DNA of 64,000 bases from Roridomyces roridus (GCA_029378245.1 JARKIF010000005.1:1364001-1428000); one strand, 5' to 3'; counted from the first letter of the stretch, positions 43,585 through 55,659 are shown. Program-made: numbers and translations. Notes: a model not told the origin generated them from the letters alone.

Positions 43585-45052
43585 CTAGGTTATAACGCAG
43601 CCACTGTTAAACCACCAGTTGGAGTTCAACTGCTCGATCCAATGCACGACGAGCCTGAGGCGGAGACGAGCACTGCGGATAGGCAAGAGCCTAGCCTTCT
43701 CGTAATCGTCGATCGGCAGCACCAGAGCAACCCAATAGGCAAATTGGGCAGGGTCGGTCGGTGGCGGCCCATAGACGTTATTAAGCCGCTGGACGACCCA
43801 GGGAGCAGTGCCGCGGCGAAGCTGGTTTAGAAAACTGGTGCAAATCTGCATGAGCTCGGCGTTTGACGGTTCTGGGGGAAGTGCGGGGGAATCGGGGATG
43901 TCATCGATTCGCTCGATGCGGCCAACGGTGTAACCGTCGAGGGTGCCGCGCTCCAGAATGCGGAAACGGTAGGTAGACCACGTCTCGACCATACTGCGTC
44001 CATCGGGGAGCATCTGCACGCTACGGACTTCGAGCATGGTACCATAGTCGATCTGTGCAGCAGTAACACCAGGCGCCGGCGCCTGGACGGGCAGCCATGA
44101 CCATCCCGAAGGATGGTACGGGTTGCTCAAGGCATCGGCGTAGCATGAGCCGGTAGCGGGGCTCGAAAAAGTGGAGAGCGGTGGGATGGCCCGGAAATAT
44201 TAGGGTGCAGACGAAGATGGGGGTATCGAGGCGAGCATCGCGCTCCTCGGCAGCGATAGCCTCTGCTCGCTCTGCGTACATTTCTGGGAAAGCGGTTGCG
44301 ATGAGGAGCTCGATCGTGTGGTTTGGAGGATGGTTCTCGAAAAACGAGAATCCGGGAGGCTTGTCACGACACAGGGGACAGAGACTGCTGTGGTCGAGGG
44401 AGCGATAGAGGCACTTTGCGCAAAAGGTCTACGGTGGTGTGAGCAGTATACGGAGACTGAGGAAAAGGACACGGACATGCTGACACGGGGTAGTTATGGG
44501 ATTGTAAAGCAGCATAAAGCAAATTTCGCAAGATAGCTCCGTGAGAAGCTCCTTTTCGAAGCGATTGTTCCAGAGATGCCTCTTGGGGTGGATCGGGTTG
44601 GCGGGCAGACAGTGCACGGAGATGAGACAAGAGGTCGTCCGTGTCCTCGTCCTCTTGGCTGTCGTGACTGTGCAAACGAGGGCGTTTGTGCGGTCTGTCT
44701 GGTGGTGGTGAAGGCGAGTCTGGACGGGTCCTCACGGTCGGTGAGCGCGGCTCGTCGTCGTCAAGAAGCCTGCCCAGCAGTGCTATGACTTTATTGATGG
44801 TTACGTCCAGTTTAGGTTGGACTAATGTCCCTGGGGGCTCCATTGGCGGCGGGGGTGGGGGAAGATAGTTTACACGGGAGGAGGAGGGGAGACGGGGACG
44901 AGCAGAGGGCCCGGAGGAGGTGCAGGGGATACAAGGACCGGGGGATGGTGCGAGCAGAGAGAATGTCCACAGGCCGGTGTGAATGGATTGCGCAGCGGCA
45001 GCTGGCATCTCGGACACTGGATAATGTGGTGGACGGTTTTCCAGGGCACCAT
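43585..45052 (-). CDS. RING-finger / LON-domain protein (LONRF-like), with frame breaks
   Basis: Read from ATG 45052 to TAG 43585. First zinc finger: IIQCPRCQLPLRNPFTPACG, HSLCSHH and, after a frame change, PCIPCTSS. An acidic linker follows (SQEDEDTDDLLSHLRA). The second is a full RING: LLTELSCEICFMLLYNPITT, PCQH, TFCAKCLYRSLDHSSLCPLC. The LON substrate-binding domain is LDTPIFVCTLIFPGHPTALH, FFEPRYRLMLRRCLEQP, AAQIDYGTMLEVRSVQMLPD, GTLDGYTVGRIERIDD and LRLRLVVHWIEQLNSNWWF. Such proteins are candidate ubiquitin ligases. The frame is broken three times: a G run at 44940-44944 that seems one base short, an extra base at about 44564, and one within the palindrome 44069-44086. Apart from these the protein is well conserved, so assembly error is as likely as decay. 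Confidence 0.85.
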
Positions 45053-45173
45053 TGTTCGGGATGGTTGATTCGGGAGGACGAGGAAACGCGGGCCTTACAT
45101 ATAGGTAGCAGGAATCAAGAAGTGCATCACATCGCGGATGACTAAGCATGCATCTTAATTTAGGATCGCCCCG

Positions 45174-45200
45174 ACGCGTTTCCCCATTTGACGGACGCGT
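45174..45200. promoter_or_regulatory. Pair of ACGCGT (MCB-type) boxes in a divergent promoter
   Basis: ACGCGT occurs at 45174-45179 and 45195-45200, 21 bp apart (two helical turns), within the 151-bp gap between the RING-LON start (45052, -) and the STB6-like start (45204, +). The second lies in the palindrome ggacgcgtcc just 3 bp from the ATG. ACGCGT is the MBF (Mbp1-Swi6) site that drives G1/S genes in ascomycete yeasts. Use in this fungus is inference. Confidence 0.45.
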
Positions 45201-45203
45201 CCA

Positions 45204-48200
45204 ATGCAGACACTTCTCCTGCCAACAGTGCGCAACCCTCAGCAGCAGGAGACGCAGCACACTGCCCGTGACTGGATTGGTCTTCCCCTGCACTTTCACA
45301 TCGTCACTGATGGCCTCGAACTGGATGGATACCAGATCTACGCAGTCCAAAAGTGGATTGTCGAGCGAAGGCCAGTCACTGTCCTGACCGTCTACACAGG
45401 TGACCCCGCCCACAAGATCACCGTCACCGCCCTCAGACCATCACCAAGTCTGAGCCCTGCCGAGGCCACCGCCGAGTGGGACAAGGCCATCCTTCATCTC
45501 CGTCGTGACGCCCGCCCGCGAGAGACAGCATACGGCACAGTGCTCGCAACATCTCTCGCTCACTTTCGCTCAGACTATACCATTGTTAATATCCCCAATG
45601 GCGACTTTCTCAATGCCCGCGACCAACTGTACACCAACATAAATCTCCTCCGTATGGGCTGCAGTGGCAGGACTAGCCTCACCCTCGAGGAACCAAGTCA
45701 GACCACCAAGGACCGATTTATCGCCTCCTACCATCTCCCAGACTCTATTTTGTCATCCAGTGCAGCCGTCTCCAACCCTGCCCCGGCGAGCCCCAAAGCT
45801 TCCCCTCAGAAGCATCACCGTCCCCACCTCTCCATTTCCCCCCCAACCCGTCGCTCTCAAGACAGTGGCGTCTCACCCACCTCCTCTCACCGCGCCACAT
45901 ATTCACTTCAACTTACTCCATCTACGCCGCCTTTGGCGCCGCTTTCTCCTTCCACCACCCCCAGTGGACGTTATGCATCAAGGGGCAAGACGCGTGGCGA
46001 CCGGGCTGTGTTTGGCGCAAGTGTGCTCGAGCTTGTTCGCCTTCTACAGGCCAGTCTCGCCATCTTTGGCCTCTTCTCCATCGAGTCGCGAGCGATCGAC
46101 GGTCTACTCTGTGACAAAACCGTCGAGGGTCTGAGCACTTGGGTCACCGATATCGGGGAGCAGTGCGTCAACCTCGAGGCCACGGAGCGTATTGCCGACC
46201 CCGGCCTCGTATGCGCCCTGCTTAGTTTAGTGCTTACGATCCGTAACAAACTAGTGGCCATGGGTTTGTCCCATTTTACTCCCAAAGATCCCTTCTTGCG
46301 GCCTCAGGCGCTTCTCGTCGCGCTGGGCACGTACAATGCCTGCCCTCCTGCCTCCGTGTCTTCACCTGCCACTCCAGCGTTCCCATTCCATCTTCATTCG
46401 CACTCTCTCCCAGTCACTCCTACCATGTCAACACTTGCCCTCTCTACCACCACCAAGGCAAGTCCGGCAGCACCCATGGTTCTGACTCGTGCGCTTTACG
46501 ACTCTATATGCTCTTCATACTCCGACAAGGCGGGTGAAAGGCGCCGTACCCGCGGCCCCCGCGCGCTGTTGGGGCTTGATGGAGAACTGAGTGATCCGGC
46601 AAGCGGCGGGGAAGGTGCCGACCCTGGTGCCGTCGATGCCGGCGGGCAGATTCTCACGGGTATCGGCAATCTGGTGCGGCTCAACGTTGGCGGCAGTGGC
46701 CCGGGTGGGGCTGCTGCCGTTCTAGAGCCAAGTGTGGATCTGGAAGCGTTTGTGCGCATGGTTGTGGGTCGGGATAAGAGTAAGAAGAAGCAAGCCAAAG
46801 AGAAGGAGAGCCGCCCGGGCGAAGGTGAAGGAGTTGACGCGGTTAGTCGGAGCAAGGAGAAGGAAATCGTGACCGGTGTTGCCGGTTGCGTCCGCGGCCT
46901 GTGGAGTGGGCTCGTTTCGGGCGTTGTGAGCCTACGGGAGCGGGAGCTTGAGGCAATGTCAGGTGGGACAATGGAGCGCGGCAAGGATCGGTGGGCGCCC
47001 ATCGTCTTGAGTGACGGTGAGCCCGACGATTCAGAGCCCCGAGCGAAAGGCGAGAAAGATGGTCGCTCTACGGAAGAAGAGGGACCAGATAATTGGGGCG
47101 GACGCGTGCAAAAGAAATTCGAGTCGTGGACCCGGTATGTTCTCCTGTTATGCTATGCGTTCTTGCATTGACTCGCACAGACTGAGCCGAATTGATCGCA
47201 AGAAAGGGCAGAGTGTGGACCTGTCTTCTAGGCGGGATTCCCTGGAAGACCACCCGCGGAGACGACGACCATTGCCAGCGCAGGACATTCTATCACCATT
47301 GACTTTCGCTCGCGGGTTTGTCGCGCCTTCTTCAGCCCTTCCGGACTAGATGTTGACTATATTTCACAGCGACACTGAGCCTCCGGAAGAAGACCTCAGT
47401 AGCGGACAGGTATCACCTGTCAACGACCCTCGGACACCCAAGCGGTTTGACGACATGCTTTCGGCAGCGAGCTCAGCCGCAAATTTGAACGCGCAGGAGT
47501 ACGATCGCAAGCTGACGGCTTTCAATCGCAAGCGGCCGTGGGGAAACCGCCTCGTGCAGAACCGTGTGTCGAGCTGGTCAGACCCTGTCAGCGCGCGCGA
47601 GCACCTGGATAGCAGCGATGAAAGCGGGCCTGGTGACGAGAGTATGTTGAGTCGCACGAGTCGGGCATTGAGGCCCTCGGGCAGTATTTTGGAGGTGGAC
47701 GAAGAAGAACTGTTGATTGAGGAGCCCATCGAGGCTGGATATCTGAGTGATGCCTTGTCATCCAAGCGCCGGCCAGTAGCAACTGGACCCAGACGGTCAG
47801 CATCTCATCTTCAGAGAATCATTTTCACTCAAGTCAAGCATTCAGTCGGCGCAGTTGGCACCAGGATTTCAAGTCGTTCAAAGATCTGAAAGTTCTCAGC
47901 CCTGAACATATGCGAATCGACGTTCAGCTGTGTGGTCAAGTTCTTGTGATGTGTCGCAGAGAGGAGCATCTCAGGAATGTGTTGGCTTGTGTTCGGGCAA
48001 GTGACAGTTCAACTAGCGGCGACTCTTGTTGCTGACTTGGAACAGATTCTGACAGCATCGCTTTCGGAGACAAACGCGCGGCTGAGGGAAGAGTACCAGA
48101 CGCACGTCCAGGCGCTTGCCGAAGTCGAAATGAACACCCGGGTCATCGCGGACATGGACCTCGAAAGGTCGAAAGCAGACAAGATATTACAAGCGCAAAA

Positions 48201-48681
48201 CACCATCTCGTACGAAACCCAGCAGTTCCAGATTCCAGACCTCTGGCATATCGCCAGCGGACCTCGGCACACGACTTTTGCGGTCCGCGATAAAGTGTTT
48301 GGTATGGGTGGTCGGCGGCTACCTACGGGGAAGCACGGTGCCCACGGCGCTTTCAATCGTGTGCAATGGACGTTGAACGGCGAAACCCGCTTCGTTGACG
48401 AACTGGGCAGGACAGAGAGTGAGGCGGAGGAGGAGAACATCGCGGGTTTAGATGCGGATAAACAACCAGCCACGGAAGACGAGGAAGATACAGTGATCAG
48501 CCACCCTGCGATGCGACCCATGTGGCTGCTTCGCTTCTTCACCAGTTGGGCGGCAAGGTGGAGTGCGAGACAGCCGGAGCAGGCCGAGGTCAAATCGGGC
48601 AGCGAGAGTGCTGAAACGCGACAAAGCATATCGCTTCAAGATAAACCAAATCCTATACCCACCTCGCGCGCATCCATATGA
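45204..48681 (+). CDS. STB6/STB2-like protein (Sin3-binding family)
   Basis: ATG 45204 opens a 640-residue first exon. The N-terminal block matches the STB6-like domain: LELDGYQIYAVQKWIVERRP, VTVLTVYTGDPAHKITVTAL and REQ-like turns leading to YTIVNIPNGDFLNARDQLYT, then NINLLRMGCSGRTSLTL. A Ser/Pro-rich region and a helical block (ASVLELVRLLQASLAIFGLF) follow. Further exons give GDTEPPEEDLSSGQ, an acidic middle, MRIDVQLCGQVLVMCRREE and the C-terminal coiled coil TVQLAATLVADLEQILTASL with ETNARLREEYQTHVQALAEV. A conserved tail has FAVRDKVFGMGGRRLPTGKH and VQWTLNGETRFVDELGR. Yeast Stb2/Stb6 were found as binders of the Sin3 corepressor; their role is little known. Stop 48679-48681, only 26 bp from the convergent CCDC47 stop. 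Confidence 0.8.
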
Positions 48682-48707
48682 GACTAATATATTAAGTATA
48701 ATAAACA

Positions 48708-50329
48708 CTATTTGGCAAGCTTGGATTGCTGCTTTCTCATCGAGCGCTTGCGCTCACGCTCGAGAGCCTGAGCGATCGTCAGCCGTGTGCAGCCAGGAAT
48801 CCCAAGAACCCACCTTTTTCTGCTCCGCGGCACTGAGTTTTGCGATGCGTTCCTCTTCCGTTTTACGCTTAAGCGCCTTTTTAGCTTCCAACGCCTCAGC
48901 CTCCTGTGCGCTAGTGAGAACCGCTCGAGCAGGGAAAATGTCTGTACATACCTCTTCTCTCTTTTCCTTCTCTGCCTCCTTCTTGAGATCCTTCTCCGTT
49001 TCGTCCCTCATCTTCTTGAGCTTGGCTTTCGTTTCCGGGCGAAGCGCGATTTTAGAGAGTGAATCAATGAAGGGGAAGCATGCCGCGACGATCTCGGCGG
49101 TGACAGAGGCATCGGACGGCGAGGGGACGCTCAAACTCAAGATGACGTGCTTTTCGCGCTCCTTGGGTAGCAAGGGCTTCGCGGGGCGCTCGCGAGGTTG
49201 GTCGGTGATCTATGAATTGTGAGAGGCGTTGATGGATAGATGACGCGGACGAACAGAGAGTGAGCGGAAGTAGGGCGCGATTTTTGGATTCTCAAGAAGC
49301 TTGGCAAGAGGATAGGCCTTCAAGACACCGTCGGTCACGTCGGCAAATTCTACAAGACGCTCAGCATGTGGAATTCTGTGTCATGGTACCCACCAGACAT
49401 GACTGAAAATTTGCTTGCCACGCCACTATGTTCACTGGTCTTGGTGAAGGTCTAGGGCACGATCAGTTATGGGTCAAAGTCTGGTACACGGCGTTGAACT
49501 AACGAGATCCCAGCGGTTATCCTTCACCCAGCGGAGCTCGTCTTTCGAAACCACGGCCCAAACAAAGTCGTGTGCCAACGCATCAGGGGAGAGTTTAAAG
49601 TCCAACTGCAAATCGTCTTGGGGTCGGTAGTGCAGGTCGATAAAGGTCCTGCCGAGTTGGAAGCAGTATTGCAAGAGATCATGACGAGGCTGTCACGACT
49701 GATTAATGTGGGACTTGCGCAAAACGAGGTGGGTCCGACCTTCATGGCAAATATTGTGTGCCTGTGATACTTGAGCTACATGGCGTAGAAGGACGAGAGT
49801 AACGCACAGTGAAGCAATATTGCGCCGGCCGGTAGAAAAGTTGACCTGAATCATATAATGGGTATAACTTTCTTCACGGCGCCTCCAAGACCTTACAAAG
49901 TCAGAATAGCCGTCCTGTATCCAAAATTTGGGCTTAGAGAACTGCTCGTTGAGTATAGGCAAATGGGCGCCTAGCCTGTGCGGCGTTGAATAGGATGAAA
50001 CCACGCCGCAGACCACATACCAAGACTTGGCTTTGCGCGTGTTCCTCCAGCTACCATAGAAGAAAAACGCCGCGTAGAAGAGAACAACAGCCAGTAGTGC
50101 AGCCTCTCTCTTGAACACTGCGAACGACGATTGGTTGCCCGCATAAGGATAGATTGGTTAAATGAGCTTACGAGCAGGCCGGAAGACGAATATTTTCCAG
50201 CGATACTGGTAGGCTTAGGTTTGGGTGTGTGACGGCGAAGGAGCACGCACGCACCTCGAGACCGTCGTAGTATTCCTCGTTCACAAAGGGCGGCGGGGTG
50301 ATCGCCGCCAGCAGTTTCGCGACGGACAT
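48708..50329 (-). CDS. CCDC47: CCDC47/calumin-like ER membrane protein (PAT complex)
   Basis: Read from ATG 50329 (MSVAKLLAAITPPPFVNEEY) to TAG 48708. An in-frame ATG at 50416 would add 29 residues but the conserved start fits 50329. Membrane helix AALLAVVLFYAAFFFYGSW near 50060-50105 after an N-terminal luminal stretch, then the family core QFSKPKFWIQDGYSDFVRSW, FSTGRRNI, HYRPQDDLQLDFKLSPDALA, HDFVWAVVSKDELRWVKDNR and FPFIDSLSKIALRPETKAKL. The C-terminal half is a highly charged coiled coil (KKMRDETEKDLKKEAEKEKR) ending QALERERKRSMRKQQSKLAK. CCDC47 forms the PAT complex with Asterix/WDR83OS, which chaperones membrane-protein insertion at the Sec61 translocon. Divergent from a small orphan gene, 102 bp apart. 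Confidence 0.85.
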
Positions 50330-50431
50330 GGTTCCACACGAGTTTGGCAGCCGCAACGTGACCAGGGACGTGCCACTTCTCAGACGTGCCTTAGGCGGCG
50401 GTACAATGAAAGCCACTCTTCGCCTTCTCCG

Positions 50432-51088
50432 ATGCCAGAGCCTATACCCGTGCGTCCCCTGCTATCCTGCTCCCCGTCCTACTCAATCTGTGGATAGCCA
50501 ACCGACTTTTCGAACTTCGTTTTAGAAACCATCAAGTCTACATCCTCCGCCGGTTCTTCACTGGACCAAGGCGGCCTTCGCACCGCTCTCTCTCTCTCGT
50601 CTTCATTCCTCCTAACGGATACTGTGAATCCCGAGACGGGTGTTCAGACATGGTATACCGGCCTCAATCGTCTTGTCGATCTACTGGTGGCCCTCCATGC
50701 TAGAAATGAACTCGAATTAGCCACCCTCAACGAGGCTTCCAAGGTATGTATGATTATTATCCATGGGCTTATTCCCTGTCTGAACGCCGGCAGGCTTGTT
50801 CTGGTAACGAATCACTCTGTCTGCGAACCTCTTCATTGAAAGGAATCGCAGAATGCTGGACTGTGGCCGGGACGTGGCGCGAGCTTCAAGGCTGCAGGGA
50901 AGGCGTACGAAAGTTGGGCTCGAAATTGCGCACAATTTTAGACGAAAATGGGTATGGTTTCCGGGTTTGAATGGTTTACTGAATTATGACGATTGGCCAG
51001 CCTCACCTACCACGGAGAGACCGTATATTCGCCACTCGCAGCTACTCGCCCCACGCCGACGCTAGCTGCTTCGTCGACAGCGCAGTGA
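50432..51088 (+). CDS. Small helical orphan protein, spliced
   Basis: Not recognised. Splicing from ATG 50432 joins MPEPIP, PTDFSNFVLETIKSTSSAGS, TDTVNPETGVQTWYTGLNRL, VDLLVALHARNELELATLNE, ASKACSECWTVAGTWRELQG, CREGVRKLGSKLRTILDENG and LTYHGETVYSPLAATRPTPT, stop TGA 51086-51088; about 151 residues. Four GT-AG introns keep a single frame, which supports a real gene. It is mostly helical with a Thr/Ala/Pro-rich tail, and has no signal peptide or membrane segment. Confidence 0.65.
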
Positions 51089-51152
51089 CCATATATACTA
51101 GACCTTGTACCTGTAGATCAATGCTGTACTTGTTGTTCGTACGTCATCTTTG

Positions 51153-54100
51153 ATGGAGGACCACAACGAGCAGCCTGCCCCGGCGCAGCGCCCTCGTCGT
51201 CCTACACGCACCGTGCCGGTCCCACCACCGCCACTGCAGCATATCCCGCCACTGTCAGACGATAGACCACTTGTATCGTCTCCGATCTCAGAGTCGGAGC
51301 CCCCACCTTCAGATCTCACTCCCCTGCGCGCCCACTATCTCAAGAAGTCGCTCATTCAGCTCCAGTTTGACCGCGAGCTCGATGATATTACGACTCCAGC
51401 GTCCACCAATGTATCACCGTTTTCGTACCTGGGCCCACCGTTTACTCCGCCACCCAAGGGCGCACCGACGCTGGATCTACCATTTCTCCGATACATGTTC
51501 CGGCAGTTTGTGCTCACGTTCCCCTTCATGGCGGCGGCCCCAAAGGATTTTTATTCCGATAAACTCCAACCGTTCATGGCCTCGGCGCTTTCCCGCAATA
51601 TCTCCCCGACGTCTGTCTTCGACGAGGATGCAGACCACTCGGAGCAGGCGATGCGTCTCAAGCTTCTGGCCAAGGCTCAGAGAAATCTTTCTCTGTTCGT
51701 TGGTGCAGCAACCAAGCTCGTGGAACCCGAGGAAGTCGTCCGTCTTACTCAAGTCGATCTTGATCGTCTCGAGTCCGCTGCACAAAAGCGACACGCGAGA
51801 AATCTCGGGGCTACCAAGGATATCTTCGAGGTCAATATCGTCAGTGTTCGTACCGTCGTCGACAAGGGCAGAATGAGAAGTAGAGTCCACGAGGTTCGAC
51901 CTTTGCCTTATCATTGTAACTATCCCAACTCAGAATGTAGGAGTTCATCGTGCGCACCCGACGCTCCAACTTTCCCGATGTATTTGTATCACGACGATAC
52001 GGCGATTTCAAAGCTCTTGCCATCGAAGTTCGTATAACTATGTCGGTCAACGCATCTTTCTGATGTACCCTAAGCTCCGAAAGGCCCATCCCAACGAGGA
52101 AATCAGACCGCCTCCCGTGAAAGACAGGACAACGGTTACTGCACCCTCAACGGGGTCACCCCTTAGCCCGGCACCCAGTTTCTCGTCCCAACAACGAATG
52201 TGGGATGACCCGGAGCCCTCGCCGCAAATACACCAGATATCCCGGCTGGCCCGGGAAAAGAACAGGCTGACACTCCGGGCATATCTGCATAGTCTCTTGG
52301 CCTCCAGCGTCATTGCATCGTCGCCTGTGCTCAAGTCTTTCCTACTCTCTGGACCTACAACACTCAGCCACGAGGAAGTAGAAGATGCACTGCGGCGAGA
52401 GGAGGCGGACAAAGTGAGAGACGATGGACGCAAACACTTTGCGAAAGAAATCGCGAGTCGAGTCGATGGTCTCCGGGCCGCTGTGAAGAGCGTCAAAGGT
52501 GATATCATGGGGAAAGGTACACTAACCATTTTCTGCTGGACTTGCGTGTGATTAATTATTCTCAGATGGCTTGACACAAATCTTCACCACTGTCAAAGCG
52601 ACGCCTGACGTTCGCGATCTGCCTTCGAATTACAAAGCCGTTCTGGAGTGGGCAAGGATGTCGTGAGCGTTTTTTTTGGGTTATCTTGAGTTTTTGGTAA
52701 TAGCGAATACAGGTTGGCGTCAACTGTCTTTCACCAATTTGTAGCGGCTGATACTGCCTCTGAAACCTTTGCGAGTCTCAAACGGGTTCATGGCTTGATG
52801 CCTTATTTCATGCTCAAGACCGCCTTGAAAATCAGTAATCCGATCGCGATGATCAGGAGTGGGTGCTGTTATCGTGCTCTATGGCTCTCGGTGCTCACCT
52901 ATTCGTCCAGCGGTTCTTGACTTATTTCTCGCACAACCTTTCGGAGGGCGTAGCCTTCTTCAGCGGTCAGTTCTTTACAAATTAATTGCCTGGAGCTCAC
53001 TTTGTGTCAGCATGTTTACAGGCTCTTTGTCGGAGGAAGTGAGAGCGTTAGAAGAGGAGATTGAAGCCGTCAAGGAGAAGGTCGACGACCCCATGATATG
53101 CGAGAAGATCCGGCAGTTTGTCTACGCACCGCGGGAGATTCAAGACATGCTCAAAGCTGATGCTGGTTAGCTTCCGGTTCCCTTCTTCGTCGGTCGGTTG
53201 TCTGATTTTTTTCTAACCAGCTGCTGAACGCATGAATCTCATCACTGTCGTTCTCAGAGCCGCAGACCAGCCATTCTTGTCACGTGCTCAGATGCACCGT
53301 GTCGCCAGGGCCCATCGAGCTCATGGTCTGTATATGAAGCACCGCGACTCGTTGGCAGACTCTGATGACGACGACGGACCTCAAGACGAGGATGGATGGC
53401 TGTTTGAGGATCTTAAGGTCCTTGCCAATTTGTACTCGCGACTACGGGATCGCGAACAGTTGATTGGTCTCATATTTGAGGTCAGGAAGACCCGTACAGT
53501 TCTTCCATCTTCTGACGTCGTATTCAGGGCTCCACCTCCGAGCTGCTCAAAGATATGATCACCATCTTCTACACCCCTCTGGCGCAGGTTTACAAAGCAG
53601 CCAGCATCGGGGACTCTCTGGGCGATCTCCAAAGCTTCATTAACGACTTGATCAGGACCGTGGAGCAATCCGAGGATCGTGAGTATTCTTCTTGTGCGAA
53701 TCAACGTGCAACCAACCGGCTTTGCAGTGAGCCAAGAGGATCCAAAGCGGACAGTTCAGGCTTTCATCGACTTGATCGAGCGCCACGAACAGGCGTTCTA
53801 CAGCTTTGTGCACAAGGTCCACTCCAAGGGCGAAGGGCTGTTTGACAGTCTCATGCGCTGGATCGAGCTCTTCCTGACCGTCGTACGGGAGGGATTGGGT
53901 GATCCCATCAGCCTCGAGTTCATGCTTCCGCACAAGGGTCAAGAGCGACACGACATCCTTGCGGAAGTGGACAAGGTCGCTTTATACCACTACAAACTGA
54001 AAGTGATTTACGAGGACAAGTTGCGACGGCGGTTTGGAAAGGCTCAAGCAAATGCAACGCAGAATGACGCCGACGCGGAGGACGAGGTGACCAAGGCACT

Positions 54101-54893
54101 TGTCGATGGTGTGGCCGAGGAGATTAGCTTTGGAGAGTTGATCCAAGGTGACGCTATCGACCTAGCTGCAGAAGAAAGCGACGAGGATAGCGATGATTCG
54201 AGTGATTACGAGTCATCGTCTTCCGGGTCAGACAGTGACAGCGAAGAGGAGGATAGTAGTGAAGAGAGCAGTGAGGAAACCGCGGATAACAAGACGCCGA
54301 CGCTAACGCCTCGAGCTTTACGCGGGTCGGCCGAACCACGGTCCAGCACTCCTACTCACCCGCCGCATACAGCGCATCCCAGAACGACGGGACATAGGCC
54401 AGCGCCGATCCACACTCGACCTTCTCAGCCGCGGCAACGCTCGCTGTCTCTGAAGACCTCGCGATCAATGACTTTTCTCAAAGATCAATTTAGCCAGGTA
54501 TCACTCGGTCGACACAGTCACGACTCTCCCCCGGTGCCTCCATTGCCTAAATCGCTAGCCGCGGCGATGTCCAAACCACTTCCCCCGAGTCCATCACCCA
54601 TGTCTGCTGTGGATGCGCCCTCCATGTCTAGGCTACCTCTTGTCAAGCCGTTGCCTCCCAGTCCCTCACCGTTGGCTTCGACATCAACGTCGCCTGTTCC
54701 TACAAAGAGACCGAGAAAGAGAAAGACAGAGGCCATCAAGCCACCAGATCTACAGTACATACCCCAGCTTTTACCGGTTTTTAGAGAGATGGTCTGTCTG
54801 TCCCTTATCTTGGTCCTTGCTACTGTATCGCTGATCTCTCTATCCACCTAGATGCGGCCTCGCTTGCTACCGCGACAGAGAACAGCTGACTAA
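51153..54893 (+). CDS. PX-domain protein with PX-associated helical domain (yeast Ypr097w/Lec1-like)
   Basis: ATG 51153. The N-terminus is proline-rich. The PX-associated block is LRAHYLKKSLIQLQFDRELD, FLRYMFRQFVLTFPFMAAAP and QAMRLKLLAKAQRNLSLFVG. The PX domain is DIFEVNIVSVRTVVDKGRMR, EFIVRTRRSNFPDVFVSRRY, GDFKALA and YPKLRKAHPNEEIRPPPVKD, then ISRLAREKNRLTLRAYLHSL. The large C-terminal helical region includes VLDLFLAQPFGGRSLLQR, MFTGSLSEEVRALEEEIEAV and FYSFVHKVHSKGEGLFDSLM. It continues into an acidic Ser/Asp/Glu tract (54170-54290) and a repetitive PLPPSPSPM tail. PX domains bind phosphoinositides; the yeast relative is linked to lipid and ergosterol organisation. The last intron (donor 54792) is likely, giving the end RPRLLPRQRTAD; without it the frame stops at 54851. 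Confidence 0.85.
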
Positions 54894-55659
54894 ATTCTAA
54901 TCTTATGCTCAATGTAACGCTACACACTCAGCGACAATGTAACTACATACCAGTTATACACTAATATGCGGTCCCTGTAAAATGTGTCCGGCGGTGAAGG
55001 CAAGGGATTCGTTCAAATGAGCGCATATCTTATTTGATATTTTTGTTGAGCTGACAGAATCGTGACTTGCTTGAGCGCGTCGCGCTGACTCGAGGGACCT
55101 TGAAAGCTAGGCAGTTGGTCGCACGCGGCACAACCTCAAAAACGCCTGATAGTAGGATAGCTAAAAACTCGCCACGCTGAGGATGCACCCTCCGTGTCCC
55201 TGACGCGTTCATGTCAACCCACGGTCTCCATTCGCGCCGAAGTTAACCTTCTCTCCTTCCTTCTCTCCTTCCGAAGCAATCTTTTGCTTGTATTCGCGTG
55301 CAGCGTGCGCGTGCATCGTTGCCTGCCGAACATCGATCGTCTTCAACTGGGTCTCGGCTGCATAGTGGAAAGCAGTGGCAGAAAAGCATAGGGGATCATG
55401 AAGAACAGATGTGAACGAGAAGGCCAGCCTTGCGAGGCCGGTACGCCTCCGAGTCGCCGATTGTGATTCGGGAAGAAAGCCCACCTGATGGCGTCCAAAC
55501 ACGTGCAAGCTACTCTGCGCGGTCACTCCCAACTCACCCGCGCCGCGACCTTATCTAACCCTTATATCTAACGCCAACCAGGACTCGTTCTCAACTAGTT
55601 CTCGTCCTGACTTGATCCTGACTTGGTCCTACTCGTTCCTAGTGTTTAGTTGGTTAACA
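54894..55659. other. 766-bp gene-poor interval
   Basis: Between the PX gene and MED20. It holds a decayed dispersed repeat (55165-55355, described separately). Just before MED20 (55580-55640) is a run of imperfect short repeats built from ctcgttct and tcctgacttg. No real gene seen. Confidence 0.5.
55165..55355 (-). repeat. Decayed dispersed element, copy A (inverted relative to 63.4-63.6 kb)
   Basis: The reverse complement of this stretch aligns with 63408-63572 on the plus strand. Both include gcacgcgaatacaagc, then similar ggcgcgaatg and acgcgtca blocks in the same order. Both translate to a related peptide: AREYKQKIASEGE...NFGANGD here, AREYKRQNASDGE...AFGANED there. Each copy has lost its frame. 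This is probably a relic of a gene or mobile element; the family is not identified. Confidence 0.65.

Noticed and set aside
45664..46134. Proline/serine-rich plus-strand ORF inside the STB6-like gene
   Set aside because: Overlaps the long, conserved first exon in another frame; GC-rich low-complexity sequence keeps several frames open.
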